Positions 1-9,525 of a stretch of 64,000 nt of DNA are shown one piece after another. The stretch is from Lentisphaeraceae bacterium. Lineage in GTDB: Bacteria > Verrucomicrobiota > Lentisphaeria > Lentisphaerales > Lentisphaeraceae. The stretch lies in NCBI GenBank assembly GCA_021232515.1, contig JAJPOQ010000080.1:1-64000 (forward strand), given 5' to 3'. The notes under the pieces are model-generated. The model did not search any database and had not been told where the DNA came from. It saw only the letters and a program-made list of their open reading frames with translations. Position 1 is the stretch's first letter, and every line of letters starts with the position of its first letter. A program made the translations under genes and the position numbers.

Positions 1-65
1 AGTAAGTGTTTACGGATACTGGCAACTTTCTGATCCGCACTGAAATAGCGTCGTTTATTAGACAT
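1..65 (-). CDS. Transposase N-terminus, IS3/IS66 OrfA-like (cut by window edge)
   Basis: Only the first 21 codons lie in the window. The reverse strand reads an ATG at 65-63 preceded by a good ribosome site (AAGGAAG) and then MSNKRRYFSADQKVASIRK. This matches the usual opening of OrfA-type insertion-sequence transposases, in which a basic stretch and an F-(S/T)-x-(D/E)-x-K motif lead into a helix-turn-helix that binds the IS ends. The rest of the gene is outside the window, so neither the family nor intactness can be judged. It points away from the sugar operon that starts at 236, so an IS end should lie somewhere in 66-180, but I could not pin down the terminal inverted repeat. Confidence 0.6.
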   Translation of the reverse strand, partial: MSNKRRYFSADQKVASIRKHL

Positions 66-182
66 ATTTTACTTCCTTATAGAGTTATTACGGTCTTATA
101 GTAATGTATCTAACAGAAAATGGGGTGTTGTCTAATTCCTACTGAGGCGTAACAGATTAGTCTTTAATTCCATTTTTTTAAA

Positions 183-210
183 TTGACAATTATTTAGACG
201 AAATTACTTT
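183..210 (+). promoter_or_regulatory. Possible sigma-70 promoter of the rfb operon
   Basis: A perfect -35 box TTGACA (183-188) is followed after 16 bp by TACTTT (205-210), a weak -10 that keeps only the key TA...T positions. The start codon of rfbB follows at 236 with an AGGGA ribosome site. The -35 is convincing; the -10 is poor, so this is a tentative call. Confidence 0.35.
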
Positions 211-235
211 TGGCCCTAAATAATTAGGGAATTTA

Positions 236-1297
236 ATGAAAATACTTGTAACAGGCGGAGTTGGATTTATTGGTTCAGCTGTCATTCGGTACCTTTTAAG
301 CAATACAGATCATAAAGTGCTGAATGTAGATAAATTGACTTATGCCGGTAATTTAGAATCTTTATCATCTGTCAATTCCCATAAAAATTATACTTTTGTT
401 AAAGCTGATATATGTGATCAACAGAAAATAGAAGCAGTATTCAAAGACTTTTCTCCAAATATCGTTATGCACCTAGCTGCAGAGTCTCACGTTGATCGTT
501 CGATTGATGGCCCTGGGGAATTTATGCAGACGAACATAATAGGGACATATATTTTACTTGAGGTCGCAAGGAAATATTGGTCTAATCTTGATTCAAAAGA
601 GCAAGGACTATTTAAGTTTCATCATATCTCAACCGATGAAGTTTATGGCGATTTAGAAGGTCCCGAAGATTTGTTTAGGGAAGATACGCCTTATGCACCC
701 AGCTCTCCGTATTCTGCCTCAAAAGCATCTTCTGATCATCTGGTAAGAGCTTGGTGTAGAACATTCAGCTTGCCAACAGTGATAACTAACTGTTCTAATA
801 ATTATGGTCCGTATCAATTTCCTGAAAAACTTATACCTTTAATTATCTTGAATGCTTTAGACGGTAAGGAGTTACCGATTTATGGGGATGGAACCCAAGT
901 GCGGGATTGGTTGTATGTGGACGATCACGCAAGGGCTTTAGTAGAGGTTGCCTTGAATGGCGAAGTTGGAGAAACTTACAATATTGGGGGGCATAACGAA
1001 AAACAAAATATTGAAGTTGTTTCTCAGATATGTTCAATTTTAGATGATGTTAGACCACGGCCAGATGGTAAGGCGTTCAAAGAGCAAATTACTTATGTTA
1101 AGGATAGACCAGGGCATGATTTGAGGTACGCGATTGACGCCTCCAAGATAGAACGTGAATTGGGATGGAAGCCAGAAGAGACCTTTGAGTCTGGTATACG
1201 TAAAACAGTTAAATGGTTTTTAGATAATAGAGATGATTGGTGTAAGAGGGTACAAGACGGCTCCTATCAACGAGAGCGTTTAGGAGAAGACACATGA
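236..1297 (+). CDS. rfbB: dTDP-glucose 4,6-dehydratase
   Basis: This enzyme converts dTDP-glucose to dTDP-4-keto-6-deoxyglucose, the second step of dTDP-L-rhamnose synthesis in the cytoplasm. The 353-residue protein has the usual family length. It opens with the Rossmann NAD motif TGGVGFIGS, carries the family signature [12 protein letters not shown], the STDEVYGDL segment with its Thr-Asp-Glu catalytic residues, and the YxxxK pair in YSASK. The start is supported by AGGGA 5-6 bases upstream. It overlaps rfbA by 4 bases (ATGA), so the two are translationally coupled as the head of a polysaccharide operon. Confidence 0.96.
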   Translation: MKILVTGGVGFIGSAVIRYLLSNTDHKVLNVDKLTYAGNLESLSSVNSHKNYTFVKADICDQQKIEAVFKDFSPNIVMHLAAESHVDRSIDGPGEFMQTNIIGTYILLEVARKYWSNLDSKEQGLFKFHHISTDEVYGDLEGPEDLFREDTPYAPSSPYSASKASSDHLVRAWCRTFSLPTVITNCSNNYGPYQFPEKLIPLIILNALDGKELPIYGDGTQVRDWLYVDDHARALVEVALNGEVGETYNIGGHNEKQNIEVVSQICSILDDVRPRPDGKAFKEQITYVKDRPGHDLRYAIDASKIERELGWKPEETFESGIRKTVKWFLDNRDDWCKRVQDGSYQRERLGEDT

Positions 1298-2163
1298 AAG
1301 GTATAGTTTTAGCTGGGGGATCAGGGACTAGATTGCACCCTATCACACGAGGAGTATCTAAGCAATTACTTCCTGTATATGATAAACCAATGATTTATTA
1401 TCCTATTTCTGTTCTTATGCTAGCAGGTATCCGAGAGATTTTGATCATCACTACTCCTGAAGACCAAGCAGGTTTTCATAGAATGCTTGGAGATGGTTCT
1501 GATTTTGGTGTGAATCTTCAGTATGAAGTTCAATCATCTCCAGATGGGCTTGCGCAGGCTTTCATTATTGGTGAAGATTTTATCGGAGAAGATTCTGTAG
1601 CATTGGTTCTTGGAGATAATATTTTTTACGGCGCGGACCTTTCAGAGAAATTAATCTCTGCAGTAGAAAAGCCATCAGGAGCGACAGTTTTTGGTTATTG
1701 GGTAAATGATAAGATTGCTACAAGTATGGGTATTGTAGAACTCGACGAAAACAATCAAGCTTTGTCTATTGAAGAGAAGCCCCTAACCCCCAAGTCAAAC
1801 TATGCAGTCACAGGGCTTTATTTTTATGATAATGACGTAGTGGAAATTGCTAAAAATATCAAGCCAAGTGCTAGAGGTGAGCTTGAGATAACTACAGTCA
1901 ATCAGATTTATCTAGAGCGTGGATCTCTAGATGTAGTTAAGCTAGGTAGAGGGTACGCATGGTTGGATACAGGGACTCATGACAGTTTGCTTGAAGCTGG
2001 TCAATTCGTACAAACTATAGAACATCGTCAAGGCCTGAAGGTAGCATGCCTTGAAGAGATCGCCTACGAAAATAACTGGTTGAGTGATTCTCAGATTTTA
2101 GAGATTTCCTCGAAGTTGGAAAAAACTGGTTATGGCCAGTACTTAAGGCGATTGGTGAAGTAA
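1294..2163 (+). CDS. rfbA: Glucose-1-phosphate thymidylyltransferase
   Basis: This enzyme makes dTDP-glucose from dTTP and glucose-1-phosphate, the first step toward dTDP-rhamnose. The 289-residue protein is of standard length. It begins with the nucleotidyltransferase motif [14 protein letters not shown], then has [15 protein letters not shown], the LGDNIFYG metal-binding segment and the IEEKP segment, all typical of RfbA/RmlA. The ATG overlaps the rfbB stop, and rfbC begins 2 bases after its stop. Confidence 0.96.
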   Translation: MKGIVLAGGSGTRLHPITRGVSKQLLPVYDKPMIYYPISVLMLAGIREILIITTPEDQAGFHRMLGDGSDFGVNLQYEVQSSPDGLAQAFIIGEDFIGEDSVALVLGDNIFYGADLSEKLISAVEKPSGATVFGYWVNDKIATSMGIVELDENNQALSIEEKPLTPKSNYAVTGLYFYDNDVVEIAKNIKPSARGELEITTVNQIYLERGSLDVVKLGRGYAWLDTGTHDSLLEAGQFVQTIEHRQGLKVACLEEIAYENNWLSDSQILEISSKLEKTGYGQYLRRLVK

Positions 2164-2165
2164 TT

Positions 2166-2714
2166 ATGGAAATTACAGAAACAAATTTAGATGGTGTTTT
2201 AGTTCTAGAGCCGAGAGTATTTGGCGATGAGCGTGGTTTTTTCATGGAAACCTTTAATCAGCAAGTTTTTAATGAGAGAGTTGGTGAGGTTACCTTTGTT
2301 CAAGATAATCATTCAAAATCGAGTAAAGGAGTCTTGAGAGGCCTTCATTTTCAAGACCCTCAAGCACAGGGTAAGCTTGTTAGGGTAACGGTAGGGGCAG
2401 TTTATGATGTCGCAGTGGATATTCGTCCAGAATCACCCAGCTTTGGTAAGTGGTTTGGTTTAGAGTTAACAGCAGATAATAAGAAGCAGTTATGGATTCC
2501 TGCAGGTTTAGCCCATGGTTTTTTAACTCTTCAAGATAATACGGAGTTCCTGTATAAATGTACTGATTTTTATGCCCCTCACTATGATAATACCTTGATG
2601 TGGAACGATCCTGAGCTAGCTATAGAATGGCCAAAATTGAATGTGGACTATCAATTGTCAGAGAAAGACCAAGCAGGGAAGCTCTTAGGAGAGTTTTATC
2701 AGGTTGTTAAATAG
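2166..2714 (+). CDS. rfbC: dTDP-4-dehydrorhamnose 3,5-epimerase
   Basis: This cupin-fold enzyme epimerises dTDP-4-keto-6-deoxyglucose at C3 and C5 on the way to dTDP-L-rhamnose. The 182-residue protein has the family hallmarks DERGFFMETF, QDNHSKSSKGVLRGLHFQ (catalytic His in LRGLH), VRVTVGAVYDVAVDIR and WIPAGLAHGFLTL. The usual fourth gene, rfbD (the reductase that completes rhamnose), does not follow and is absent from the window. It may be elsewhere, or the end product may be a different 6-deoxysugar. Confidence 0.95.
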   Translation: MEITETNLDGVLVLEPRVFGDERGFFMETFNQQVFNERVGEVTFVQDNHSKSSKGVLRGLHFQDPQAQGKLVRVTVGAVYDVAVDIRPESPSFGKWFGLELTADNKKQLWIPAGLAHGFLTLQDNTEFLYKCTDFYAPHYDNTLMWNDPELAIEWPKLNVDYQLSEKDQAGKLLGEFYQVVK

Positions 2715-2718
2715 TAAA

Positions 2719-3534
2719 ATGATTAAAGCATTTAAAATGCCTTATTACTTTTTGGGAGACCTCTATCGAAATAGAGAACTCTTGGTGTCTTTGACAAAAA
2801 GAGATCTTAAGAACCGTTATTTGGGTTCAGCTTTGGGGATGGTATGGGCCTTTCTTCAGCCTTTAGTTACTATTTTAGTTGTGTGGTTTGTTTTTCAGGT
2901 CGGCTTTAAGGCTAAGCCAAGTGCTGAAGGTGTCCCTTTTAGTTTATGGCTTGTTTCTGCAATGGTACCTTGGTTTTTCTTTTCAGAAGCTTTTGCCTCA
3001 GCAGCGAATTCGATTTTAGAACAAGGGAATATTGTAAAAAAGATAGTTTTTAGAGTCAGTCTTTTGCCAATAGTGAAAATTAATTCAGCTCTTACTGTAC
3101 ATTTTTTCTTCATTATTGTTCTTGCCTTTATATCTATCGTTTATGGACGTTATCCATCGATTTATTGGCTGCAAGTTCCTTACTACTTGTTGTCTTCCTT
3201 GATCTTATTGTTGGGGTTAAGTTGGATAAGTTCTTCTGTAATAGTCTTTTTTAGGGATCTAGGTCAAGTTATTGGAGTTCTTATTCAGATTGGCTTTTGG
3301 GCAACCCCAGTTTTTTGGGATGCGAGCATTATGCCTGTGAAATATCATTTTTTATTAAAACTTAACCCGGTTTATTATTTGACAGAAGGCTATCGAAACT
3401 GCTTTTGTCATGAAGTTTGGTTTTGGCATAACTGGAAGTGGATGTCTTACTTTTGGTGTGTGAATGCAGTGATTTTTATATGCGGGATTATTTGTTTTCG
3501 AAAACTAAAACCTCATTTCGCGGATGTTTTATGA
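2719..3534 (+). CDS. wzm: ABC-2 type polysaccharide export permease
   Basis: This is the membrane half of an ABC transporter that moves a lipid-linked polysaccharide across the inner membrane. It has the family N-terminal signature, in which a run ending LTKRDLKNRYLGSALG leads into the first membrane helix. About six hydrophobic helices follow, and the total length (271 residues) fits Wzm/RfbA-type permeases. I start at ATG 2719, 5 bases after rfbC; an in-frame TTG at 2704 has a somewhat better placed AGGAG and cannot be excluded. The stop overlaps the start of the ATPase gene (ATGA), so the two subunits are coupled. Confidence 0.92.
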   Translation: MIKAFKMPYYFLGDLYRNRELLVSLTKRDLKNRYLGSALGMVWAFLQPLVTILVVWFVFQVGFKAKPSAEGVPFSLWLVSAMVPWFFFSEAFASAANSILEQGNIVKKIVFRVSLLPIVKINSALTVHFFFIIVLAFISIVYGRYPSIYWLQVPYYLLSSLILLLGLSWISSSVIVFFRDLGQVIGVLIQIGFWATPVFWDASIMPVKYHFLLKLNPVYYLTEGYRNCFCHEVWFWHNWKWMSYFWCVNAVIFICGIICFRKLKPHFADVL

Positions 3535-4799
3535 GTAGCCTGAACGATGTGGCTATTGAGGTGTCTTCTTTGTCTAAGGTTTATCACCTTTACGAACATC
3601 CACTTGACCGTCTAAAAGAAGCATTGAGCCCTTTTAAGAAAAAGTATCATAAAGACTTTAGTGCTTTACATGATTTGAGTTTTCAGATACGTAAGGGTGA
3701 AACTGTGGGCTTTATTGGAACAAATGGAGCAGGAAAGTCGACTTTACTGAAAATCCTAACAGGAGTTTTGACCGCAAGCTCCGGTAGTTTTAAGGTAAAT
3801 GGCCGAGTTGCAGCTTTATTGGAGCTAGGTACAGGGTTTAGTCCAGATATTTCAGGATTAGAGAATGTTTATTTTTTTGGCTCTTTAGTCGGATTTAATA
3901 GATCTGAGATGGCTGAGAAGGTAGACGAGATTTTAGCTTTTGCTGATATAGGAGAGTTTATTGATCAGCCTCTTAAAAGTTACTCTTCTGGTATGGTTGC
4001 GCGTCTGGCTTTTGCTTGTGCAGTTAATGTTGAACCAGATATTTTAATTGTGGATGAAGCTTTGTCCGTAGGGGATGCTCGCTTTCAGCGTAAATGTATG
4101 GCCAAGATTCAGCAGTTTTGTGAATCAGGAACAGTATTGTTTGTTTCGCATGACATTGAAACTATAAAGAAGTACTGTGATCATGCTATATGGTTGGAGA
4201 GTGGTCGAGTTAGAGAAATGGGAATTCCTAAAAAGGTTACTGAAAACTATATAAAGTTTATGTATGGTGGTGAAACTTTAGATGAGTTGAGCGAAGAAAT
4301 AGAAGTTGATCAAGTAGAGGGAGCTAAGAGTATTGCTATTACTGAAATGGCGAATGATTTTGGCAATGGGGATGGTCGTATTATCTCAGCTTATTTTAGT
4401 TCTCGTGGAAAACACAATACTATGGCTTACTCTGGTTATTCAGCTGAATTAGGCGTTCAAATAGAAGCGAAAAGAGATATTGATAGTCCAATTTTGGGCT
4501 ATGAGTTTAGAAATACACTCGGAGAAATAGTGTATGGTGAAAATAGTGCTTGGATGAAAACTGATTTGCAGAGTTTTAGAAAGGGCGAAAAACTCACTAT
4601 TGTTTTTAAGTTTGAACATTGGCCAAACTTAAAAGCTGGTAATTATGGATTGACCCTTGGCTTAGCAAATGGTGTTGTTAATAATCATGAACAGTGTCAC
4701 TATATTCACGAAGTTTTTTCTATTCAAAGCGTGCCAATAAAAGAGACTAGCGCTGTTTTTTCTAGTCTCAATACAACTATAGAAGTCATAAAGAAATGA
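3531..4799 (+). CDS. wzt: ABC transporter ATPase with carbohydrate-binding C-terminus
   Basis: This is the ATPase partner of the permease. The 422-residue protein has Walker A GTNGAGKST (residues 63-71), an SSGM form of the ABC signature, and Walker B ILIVDEAL. After about residue 250 comes an extra domain of the Wzt C-terminal type, which in studied O-antigen exporters reads the terminal modification of the chain and decides which polymers are exported. The next gene encodes a methyltransferase, and terminal methylation is a known recognition mark, so the pair may work together (inference). A longer frame extends upstream, but ATG 3531 overlaps the wzm stop and starts at the conserved part. 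Confidence 0.93.
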   Translation: MSSLNDVAIEVSSLSKVYHLYEHPLDRLKEALSPFKKKYHKDFSALHDLSFQIRKGETVGFIGTNGAGKSTLLKILTGVLTASSGSFKVNGRVAALLELGTGFSPDISGLENVYFFGSLVGFNRSEMAEKVDEILAFADIGEFIDQPLKSYSSGMVARLAFACAVNVEPDILIVDEALSVGDARFQRKCMAKIQQFCESGTVLFVSHDIETIKKYCDHAIWLESGRVREMGIPKKVTENYIKFMYGGETLDELSEEIEVDQVEGAKSIAITEMANDFGNGDGRIISAYFSSRGKHNTMAYSGYSAELGVQIEAKRDIDSPILGYEFRNTLGEIVYGENSAWMKTDLQSFRKGEKLTIVFKFEHWPNLKAGNYGLTLGLANGVVNNHEQCHYIHEVFSIQSVPIKETSAVFSSLNTTIEVIKK

Positions 4800-4812
4800 T
4801 GAGATTGTGAAC

Positions 4813-5835
4813 ATGGAAACAGTTAGCGTAGACGTAGATGACAGCTTGGGCCCTCAGCCAGTTCCTTTGATTGCTAGTCAAGAAGAAGTGACGGATTTTT
4901 CAGAAAATCAAGAATTGGCGACATACACTTTTTTTACACCTAAGAAGTATTTAGGCGGTCCATGGTCAGGTCATTTGAGTTTCGCAAACTTACTAGTCAA
5001 AGAAATGAAACCAGAGTTGTTTGTGGAGTTAGGCTCACATTGGGGAGAGTCTTATTTTACTTTCTGTCAGTCGGTTTTAGAGTCTGGATTAGATGCACGC
5101 TGTTATGCTGTAGACACTTGGGAAGGTGATGATCAGGCAGGGAATTATGGCGAAGAAGTTTTTACATCTGTAAATGATTATAATAAAAAAAACTACCAAA
5201 GCTTTTCCTATTTGCTTCGAAGTACTTTTGACGAGAGCCTAAGTAAATTTGGCGATGAAACAATAGACCTTTTGCATATAGATGGTTTACATACTTATGA
5301 AGCAGTTAAGCATGACTTTGAAACATGGTCTCCCAAGGTCAAACCAGGAGGTGTTATTTTATTTCATGATGTTTGTGCGAGGCACGATGATTTTGGAGTC
5401 TGGAAGCTTTGGGAAGAGATAAAGGGAAGTGCGGAACAGCATTTTCTATTTAGCCATTCGTGGGGCTTAGGTGTTTGGCGCAAGCCTGGTGGATCAGAGT
5501 TGACATCAAAAGTGATGAGTGAATTATTTGCAAACAGAGGCCGAGCTATTGTTCGAGATTCTGTACTCATGTCTTCTGCACTTTTAACCGCTAAACAGCA
5601 TATTATTAACTTTGAAAGAGCTCTAGAGGTTTCTAGGGATGACGAGCGGCACTTAAGAGCAGAGAGTGAGCGCTTACTGGCAGATTTAAAAATTCTACTG
5701 AGCCAAAAAAAAGACTTAGAACAGAAGCTCACTGATGAACAAGCTAATCTTGCGAGAGTTACAGAAGAGTTTAAGCGTTCCCTTAGTTGGAAAATAACTA
5801 AACCATTGAGAGCTTTGAAAGGTATTTTTAAATAA
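4813..5835 (+). CDS. Class I SAM methyltransferase with C-terminal coiled coil
   Basis: Residues about 60-210 form a SAM-dependent methyltransferase of the Methyltransf_24 type: LFVELGSHWGESYFTF is the glycine-rich motif I, AVDTWEGDD follows, and LLHIDGLHTYEAVKHDF with PGGVILFHDV are the later motifs. Residues about 265-330 are charged and heptad-like, and the protein ends with SLSWKITKPLRALKG, a tail shared by many polysaccharide-cluster transferases. It lies directly after wzt, so methylation of a chain-terminal sugar is plausible (inference). A GTG two codons upstream (4807) is an alternative start. Confidence 0.8.
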   Translation: METVSVDVDDSLGPQPVPLIASQEEVTDFSENQELATYTFFTPKKYLGGPWSGHLSFANLLVKEMKPELFVELGSHWGESYFTFCQSVLESGLDARCYAVDTWEGDDQAGNYGEEVFTSVNDYNKKNYQSFSYLLRSTFDESLSKFGDETIDLLHIDGLHTYEAVKHDFETWSPKVKPGGVILFHDVCARHDDFGVWKLWEEIKGSAEQHFLFSHSWGLGVWRKPGGSELTSKVMSELFANRGRAIVRDSVLMSSALLTAKQHIINFERALEVSRDDERHLRAESERLLADLKILLSQKKDLEQKLTDEQANLARVTEEFKRSLSWKITKPLRALKGIFK

Positions 5836-5856
5836 AGCATTATGAGAGAAGAAGAC

Positions 5857-8800
5857 ATGACAGATTCTAAGCGCCTTGAGGAGCTTAGTCAACAATACGA
5901 TAAACTACTCAAAGATTACTCAAAACTTGAGCAAAAGTGTGAAAGAGAGAGTGCAAAGCTAAATCAAGCTCAAGAGCTAAGCAAAGGGCTTTTAAATAGT
6001 CGAACATGGCGTCTATCGCTTAAAATAAAGTCTTTTGCACAGAAAGTGCCTTTCTCTAGAAAAGTTTTTAATTTTTTGAAGCGTGTAAGTGCTACTAAAG
6101 AACTCGCCAGGCAGGCAGCACTTGTCAAAGAGTCCGGTTTGTTTGATGAAGAGTTCTACAAACGTAGCAATCCAGACATAGATTTTTCCAAGACAAGTTC
6201 AATTAAGCACTTTCTGGCACATGGTGCTTATGAAGGCAGGAAGCCCAACAAGAACTTTGATCCACGGATTTACCTTCAGTTAAATGAAGACGTCGCTGTA
6301 AGTAACGTAAATCCACTTGTCCATTATATAGAAAAAGGGAAAGAAGAGAATAGGCCAACTTTAAGCAACGAAGCTTTCGAGCATAACGATGGGCTCTTAG
6401 TAGTTGGAGAATGCCCCTTAACTATCCAAGTGGGAGAGTTAAGTGCTGAAGAAAAATTGGCGTTGCCGTCGGTTGGCAGCATCGCCGTCCATGCTCATAT
6501 TTTTTACGTTGAACTTTTGGATGAACTTATAGAGAAAATATCAAACATTCCGTATGATTTTGATGCTTTTGTTTCAACAGTTTCAGTAAAAGATCAATTA
6601 CGAGTAGAGGAGGAGATGAAAAAAGCTTTTCCTCGTTCGGCAGTAGATGTGAGAGTGGTTGTAAACAGAGGGCGAGATATAGCGCCATTGTGCGTCGAAT
6701 TTGCAGAAGATATAAAAAACTACAAGTACTTTTGCCATATCCACTCTAAGCGTTCTCTCTATTCATCTACAGGAAATGACTGGCGCACTTATTTACTTCA
6801 GCGCATCCTTGGTTCTGAAAAAACAGTTGTAGATATACTTAGCCGCCTTGATCAAGATCAATCCCTTGCCATAGCATTCCCTGAGCATCACTCGTCAGTT
6901 AGGAGCTTTATTTTTAAAAATGGTTGGGGCGCAGATAGTGAGTTTGCCATGGCAAGAGACTTGTCCATTAAACTAGCTATACCAGAACCAGATGATAAGA
7001 CACTTAAGACTTTTCCTTCAGGTTCATTTTTTTGGGCAAAAACTGCGGTCTATAAAGATTTATTTGAGTCTGGTATTCGGCTCGAGGACTTTCCTCCAGA
7101 AAGCGGTCAACAAGAAAGAACATTTGCTCACGTTCTCGAGCGTATGTTTGGTTATATCCCGACTTCACAAGGACTTAAAGCTTTAGTTACTAAAAGTCAC
7201 TATGAAGAGCAGACTGAGTTTGATGAAACCGCTTTGCAGTCACAAAAGACGAAGCTCATAGCCTATCATTTACCACAGTTTTATGCTTTTGAGGAAAATG
7301 ACCGTTGGTGGGGGAAAGGTTTTACTGAGTGGACTAAGGTTCGTGCCGCCAAACCTCTTTTTCCTGGGCACAATCAACCTAGAGTCCCACATAACGATAT
7401 AGGTTACTACAACTTAACCGACCTAGATGCTCTCAAAAAGCAGGCAGATTTGGCTAAGGCTCATGGCGTTTATGGTTTTTGTTTTTATCACTATTGGTTT
7501 ACTGGTAAACGGATCATGGAGAAACCCGTAGATTTATTGATGAAGCACCCAGAAGTCGATATAAACTTTTGCTTGTGTTGGGCAAACGAAAATTGGACTA
7601 GGCGCTGGGATGGAAATGACGCCGCAACCCTCATCGCCCAGGACTATAGTGCTGAAGACGACATAGAGTTTATCAAGCATCTAGCTTACTACATGAAGGA
7701 TTCACGTTATATAAAAACAGACGGTAAACCGGTTATTATGGTTTATCGGGCAGACTTACATCCAGATACACAAGCGACAATTAACCGCTGGCGTACTTGG
7801 TGTAGGGAGAATGGCATAGGCGAAATTTACTTGATTACAACATTGGTGCGAGGTGTTGTTGATCCTCGACCTTACGGTTTTGACGCTGGTGTTGAAAGAC
7901 CATTTTATAATTGGGAAAAAGAACACATTACTGATTTGAAGATGAACTATGGCGCTAAGGCAGACCATCAAGGCGTTATATATGATCATAAAGAAACCGC
8001 TCAGTTTTACTCGTCTCAATCAGTCAGTCAAAACGACTTTCGTACTTTTAGGTCCTTGGGGATTATGTGGGACCCTTCACCTCGCCATGAAGATCGCAGT
8101 CATATGGTTCATAACACCAAACCAGAAGTCTATCAACAATGGTTGACAGAGTTAATTGAAACTACAAATAAAGACATCCCTGAAGCAGAGCGTTTTGTTT
8201 TCCTAAATGCTTGGAATGAGTGGGCAGAAGGTACATACCTTGAGCCAGATACTACCATGGGTTATGCTTTGTTGAATGCTACAAGCCAAGCTTTGCTAAG
8301 TAAGTGGTCCTGGCGAAATATAGCAGAGCCTGTAAGTGAAGATCAAACAAAGATGGTTATCTTGGAACATGGTCTTGGTGGTGGCGCTCAAGTTTACTTA
8401 GAACGTACTCTTTATACAAATAAAGATTCTTGGCAAGCTAGAGTTTCGAAAAAAGGCAAATTCTTCAATATTAAAGTCTTTAGTCAAGGTGAGAAACTTT
8501 CAGAAACAAACTTACTTAAGTTAGACTTTTTTAAGTTTTTAAAGCTACTTAACTATGATGAACTGCATGTAAATAACCTTGCTTCTTGGAAGGATCCTAC
8601 AGAATTCGTTACCGAGTTGACAAACTTTCTTAAAACTCAAAGCGCTAAATCAACCTTTTATTTACACGATTACTTTGCAGTATGCCCTACAGTTAACCTT
8701 TTGGACAATAACGATAAGTACTGTGGCGTACCAGAAGAGGGGGCTTGTAAGAAGTGTTTCAAGGTGAATGAAAATATGCCGATGCTTTCTCGCTTTGGTG

Positions 8801-9429
8801 GCATAGAGCAGTGGCGAAAATCTTGGGGCGATTTACTCCCATACTTTTCAGAGATAAAAGCCTTTTCAGAAAGTTCAAAGTCTATACTCTTGAAAGCATA
8901 CCCTGGAGTAGACCCCTCAAGAGTGATAGTGGATGGACATGATTTAAGTTATCTACAGTATGAACCCCTTCGTGTAGATGCTACAAAGTCGCTACATATT
9001 TGTGTTGTCGGCGGTTTAAATAAAGCTAAGGGGACAACAGTTCTTGGTGACTTGGCAAAGCATATAACAAAAAAACACCTCAAGGCACGTATGAGCCATA
9101 TTGGCTATAGCATAAATACTTTGCCGGGCTCGATTGAGGTACTTGGAAGTTACGATGTAGATGAGCTTCCAGAGATGATTACTCAATGTGGGGCAAATGT
9201 ATTTTTAGTTCCTTCGATAGTTCCAGAAACATTTTGTTACGTTGTTTCAGAGCTTATAGCTTTGGATGTTCCTTTGGTTTGTTTCGACTTGGGGGCACAG
9301 GCTGAGCGTGTTGCTAAGTATGAGAAAGGCCTCGTCTTGCCTCAGGAGTTTATTGATAGGCCAGAAGAGATACTAAGAAGTATCGACAGCTTTTTTGAAA
9401 ATAGCTACAAGGCTATTGCCACTACTTAG
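5857..9429 (+). CDS. Multidomain glycosyltransferase (RgpF + WbsX + GT4-like)
   Basis: This is a 1190-residue cytoplasmic polysaccharide synthase built from at least three modules. A coiled coil (about residues 1-55) ends in a SRTWRLSLKIKS tail. A rhamnan-synthesis RgpF-like domain follows (about 200-450, with VVVNRGRDIAPL and YFCHIHSKRS). Next is a WbsX-type domain (about 465-830, with LIAYHLPQFYAF, ENDRWWGKGFTEW, CWANENWTRRWDG and FLNAWNEWAEGTYLEPD). A C-terminal GT-B-like segment carries HICVVGGLNKAKG and FLVPSIVPETFCYVVSEL. Such fusions add several sugars to one chain. ATG 5857 has a purine-rich ribosome site; ATG 5842 is an upstream alternative. Confidence 0.88.
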   Translation: MTDSKRLEELSQQYDKLLKDYSKLEQKCERESAKLNQAQELSKGLLNSRTWRLSLKIKSFAQKVPFSRKVFNFLKRVSATKELARQAALVKESGLFDEEFYKRSNPDIDFSKTSSIKHFLAHGAYEGRKPNKNFDPRIYLQLNEDVAVSNVNPLVHYIEKGKEENRPTLSNEAFEHNDGLLVVGECPLTIQVGELSAEEKLALPSVGSIAVHAHIFYVELLDELIEKISNIPYDFDAFVSTVSVKDQLRVEEEMKKAFPRSAVDVRVVVNRGRDIAPLCVEFAEDIKNYKYFCHIHSKRSLYSSTGNDWRTYLLQRILGSEKTVVDILSRLDQDQSLAIAFPEHHSSVRSFIFKNGWGADSEFAMARDLSIKLAIPEPDDKTLKTFPSGSFFWAKTAVYKDLFESGIRLEDFPPESGQQERTFAHVLERMFGYIPTSQGLKALVTKSHYEEQTEFDETALQSQKTKLIAYHLPQFYAFEENDRWWGKGFTEWTKVRAAKPLFPGHNQPRVPHNDIGYYNLTDLDALKKQADLAKAHGVYGFCFYHYWFTGKRIMEKPVDLLMKHPEVDINFCLCWANENWTRRWDGNDAATLIAQDYSAEDDIEFIKHLAYYMKDSRYIKTDGKPVIMVYRADLHPDTQATINRWRTWCRENGIGEIYLITTLVRGVVDPRPYGFDAGVERPFYNWEKEHITDLKMNYGAKADHQGVIYDHKETAQFYSSQSVSQNDFRTFRSLGIMWDPSPRHEDRSHMVHNTKPEVYQQWLTELIETTNKDIPEAERFVFLNAWNEWAEGTYLEPDTTMGYALLNATSQALLSKWSWRNIAEPVSEDQTKMVILEHGLGGGAQVYLERTLYTNKDSWQARVSKKGKFFNIKVFSQGEKLSETNLLKLDFFKFLKLLNYDELHVNNLASWKDPTEFVTELTNFLKTQSAKSTFYLHDYFAVCPTVNLLDNNDKYCGVPEEGACKKCFKVNENMPMLSRFGGIEQWRKSWGDLLPYFSEIKAFSESSKSILLKAYPGVDPSRVIVDGHDLSYLQYEPLRVDATKSLHICVVGGLNKAKGTTVLGDLAKHITKKHLKARMSHIGYSINTLPGSIEVLGSYDVDELPEMITQCGANVFLVPSIVPETFCYVVSELIALDVPLVCFDLGAQAERVAKYEKGLVLPQEFIDRPEEILRSIDSFFENSYKAIATT

Positions 9430-9525
9430 CGTTGAGCTTTATCAGTAAAAGCCTGTTCTTATAAAGTTGGCTTTGGCTATATTTTATTTTATGTAACCAC
9501 AGAAAGCTTATTTAAGCAGGAGACT

